From positions 186,001 to 250,000 of the forward strand of contig NZ_REFJ01000004.1 in assembly GCF_003688415.1 (NCBI RefSeq): a DNA stretch of 64,000 nucleotides, read 5' to 3'. The DNA comes from Umboniibacter marinipuniceus (lineage in GTDB: Bacteria; Pseudomonadota; Gammaproteobacteria; Pseudomonadales; DSM-25080). Below, in pieces: positions 62,942-64,000 of this stretch. Under the pieces are notes generated by a model. That model was not told the origin of the DNA, searched no databases, and saw only the letters and a program-made list of their open reading frames with translations. Every line of letters starts with the position of its first letter. The stretch's first letter is position 1. Position numbers and translations under genes: made by a program.

Positions 62942-64000
62942 GTGAATTTCAACCCAACCCAACGATTTGAACAACTCGATCAGCTACTGGTCCAATATTG
63001 GTCAGCGTGGCAGCCTACCTTTGGCCATTCCGATAAACACTGGCTAGATCAGGCAAGCCTGCAAACTATTTACAGGGAATTGGCGCCGGCAACAACGCTC
63101 CCTCGCTCGCCAGCTTCGATAAAGAAATCAGAACCACCCGCCGGCATGAAACTGCGAAAGTGGCAGCAGATAGAGCAATTCAAAGCCCGCTTCAGCTCCA
63201 ACGCCAGCAGCGTGGTAGACTGGTGTTGCGGCATAGGCCATCTCTCCCGGCATCTTGCAAGTAGCGAGCAATCGGTGGTCGGTTTGGAAATTGATCCTGC
63301 GCTGGTCGCCAAGGCTATGACTCACCAAGCAAAGTCGGCAATATTCCACCAGTGTGATGTCCTAGCGGATCCAGAGCGCTACTTACACCCCGGACAGTCC
63401 TTCGTAGCGCTGCACGCATGCGGGTCCTTACATACGGCGATGGTAGAGGCTACCGTCAAGACGCGCGGCAGCGATCTTCACCTAGCCCCCTGTTGCTATC
63501 ATAAACGCTTCCACCAAGGCTTAAAGATGCTATCCCGTCCCGCGAGGCGCTCCGAACTAAAGCTGACCGAGCGAAATATCCAGTTAGCAGTCCGGCAGTC
63601 GGTCACCGCAGCGAACCGCGAACTCCAAGCAAGAGAGCAGCTAAGGCTGTATAGATTAGGTTTTGATGAATGGGTCAAGCGGGAGCTCAAGGTAACCCAT
63701 TACACCCCACTCCCTAGTGTCTCGTCAGCCATCATAAATAAAGGGTTCGCTGCTTTTTGTCAGTGGGGCGCTTCGCAACGGGTACCGCAACTGGCAAACA
63801 AAGAGGTGACCGCCGAAGCGAAGCTCCTAAACAGTGCAAAATCCCGGCTTGAACGAGAGGTTGCCTACGAAGCTCAGTGCGAACTGTTTCGAAGAGCACT
63901 GGAAATCCGTCTCTGCTTAGACAACGTAATGTTTCTGGAAGAAAATGGCTTTCGGGCTGAACTGATTGAATTCTGTTCACCTACCATCACGCCACGCAAC
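62942..64000 (+). CDS. Methyltransferase-domain protein (METTL25/PF13679-like), 3' truncated
   Basis: Open from a GTG at 62942 (GGAG ribosome-binding site 7 bases upstream) to the window end, at least 353 codons with no stop. Residues about 85-195 carry VVDWCCGIGHLSRHLA (a Cys-rich version of motif I, in place of D-x-G-x-G-x-G), GLEIDPALV, ALHACGSLHTAMV and LAPCCYHKRF. The HACG and CCYH motifs recall the Methyltransferase_32 group that includes eukaryotic METTL25 and RRNAD1, whose substrates are poorly defined. The far C-terminal part is helical and charged. Partial at the right edge. Confidence 0.82.
   Translation, partial: MNFNPTQRFEQLDQLLVQYWSAWQPTFGHSDKHWLDQASLQTIYRELAPATTLPRSPASIKKSEPPAGMKLRKWQQIEQFKARFSSNASSVVDWCCGIGHLSRHLASSEQSVVGLEIDPALVAKAMTHQAKSAIFHQCDVLADPERYLHPGQSFVALHACGSLHTAMVEATVKTRGSDLHLAPCCYHKRFHQGLKMLSRPARRSELKLTERNIQLAVRQSVTAANRELQAREQLRLYRLGFDEWVKRELKVTHYTPLPSVSSAIINKGFAAFCQWGASQRVPQLANKEVTAEAKLLNSAKSRLEREVAYEAQCELFRRALEIRLCLDNVMFLEENGFRAELIEFCSPTITPRN

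Overview
The window looks like a chromosomal segment of a marine-type gammaproteobacterium of roughly balanced base composition. This rests on gene order that is well known in that class: mlaC-ibaG-murA-hisGDC, divergent from yrbG-kdsD-kdsC-lptC-lptA-lptB-rpoN-hpf-ptsN-rapZ-ptsO-mgtE; yhdP-rng-maf-mreDCB, divergent from gatCAB; also yjgA/darP, aceK, ygiQ and cysZ. A short HisG, GatCAB and murA-hisGDC are reminiscent of Pseudomonas/Cellvibrio-like lineages, but I cannot fix the genus from sequence alone. I saw no rRNA, tRNA, prophage, insertion sequence or CRISPR array.

Layout. 1-2.9 kb: a small membrane-anchored unknown, a cytoplasmic S9 peptidase and greB. 3.0-6.7 kb (minus): a tight operon of dCMP deaminase, exported S33-type hydrolase and an ABC-2 exporter. 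6.7-7.3 kb: mostly non-coding, with one possible small gene and a strong hairpin. 7.3-13.4 kb (minus): DPP-IV-like peptidase, the radical SAM protein YgiQ, a DUF6279 lipoprotein and a nitroreductase that carries the iodotyrosine-deiodinase residue triad. 13.5-25.4 kb: mixed single genes (TlyA methyltransferase, transglutaminase/TPR lipoprotein, HIBYL-CoA hydrolase, AceK, Yip1 protein, lipase-like hydrolase, free methionine sulfoxide reductase, RarD, PepD, DsbA-like isomerase, MATE exporter). 25.4-28 kb: heptamer tandem repeats, gpmA, an unknown membrane protein and an apparently orphan response regulator resembling those of dedicated sortase systems. 28-33 kb (minus): histidine genes, murA, ibaG, mlaC. 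33-43 kb (plus): LPS precursor synthesis and transport, sigma-54, nitrogen-PTS, Mg2+ transport. 43-51.5 kb (minus): yhdP, rng, maf and the mre shape genes. 51.7-55.7 kb (plus): gatCAB and cysZ. 55.7-62.6 kb (minus): MarC, exported S9 peptidase, small secreted protein, methyltransferase, TonB-dependent receptor. The last kilobase holds a truncated methyltransferase (plus) that runs off the end.

How the genes work together. Much of the window concerns the envelope: MurA, KdsD/KdsC, LptC/A/B, MlaC, YhdP and MreBCD together make peptidoglycan precursor, LPS and cell shape. A second theme is peptide use: three S9 peptidases, an S33-type hydrolase, PepD and a TonB-dependent receptor fit a heterotroph feeding on peptides. 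AceK implies a glyoxylate shunt elsewhere in the genome.

No clearly new multi-gene defence or secretion system is visible. The best leads are: mreC, which seems to lack any AUG/GUG/UUG start at its conserved N-terminus; the orphan sortase-type response regulator beside an unknown membrane protein; mlaC without mlaFEDB; a 36-bp dyad in the receptor/methyltransferase divergent region; and the receptor-methyltransferase-secreted protein-peptidase block.
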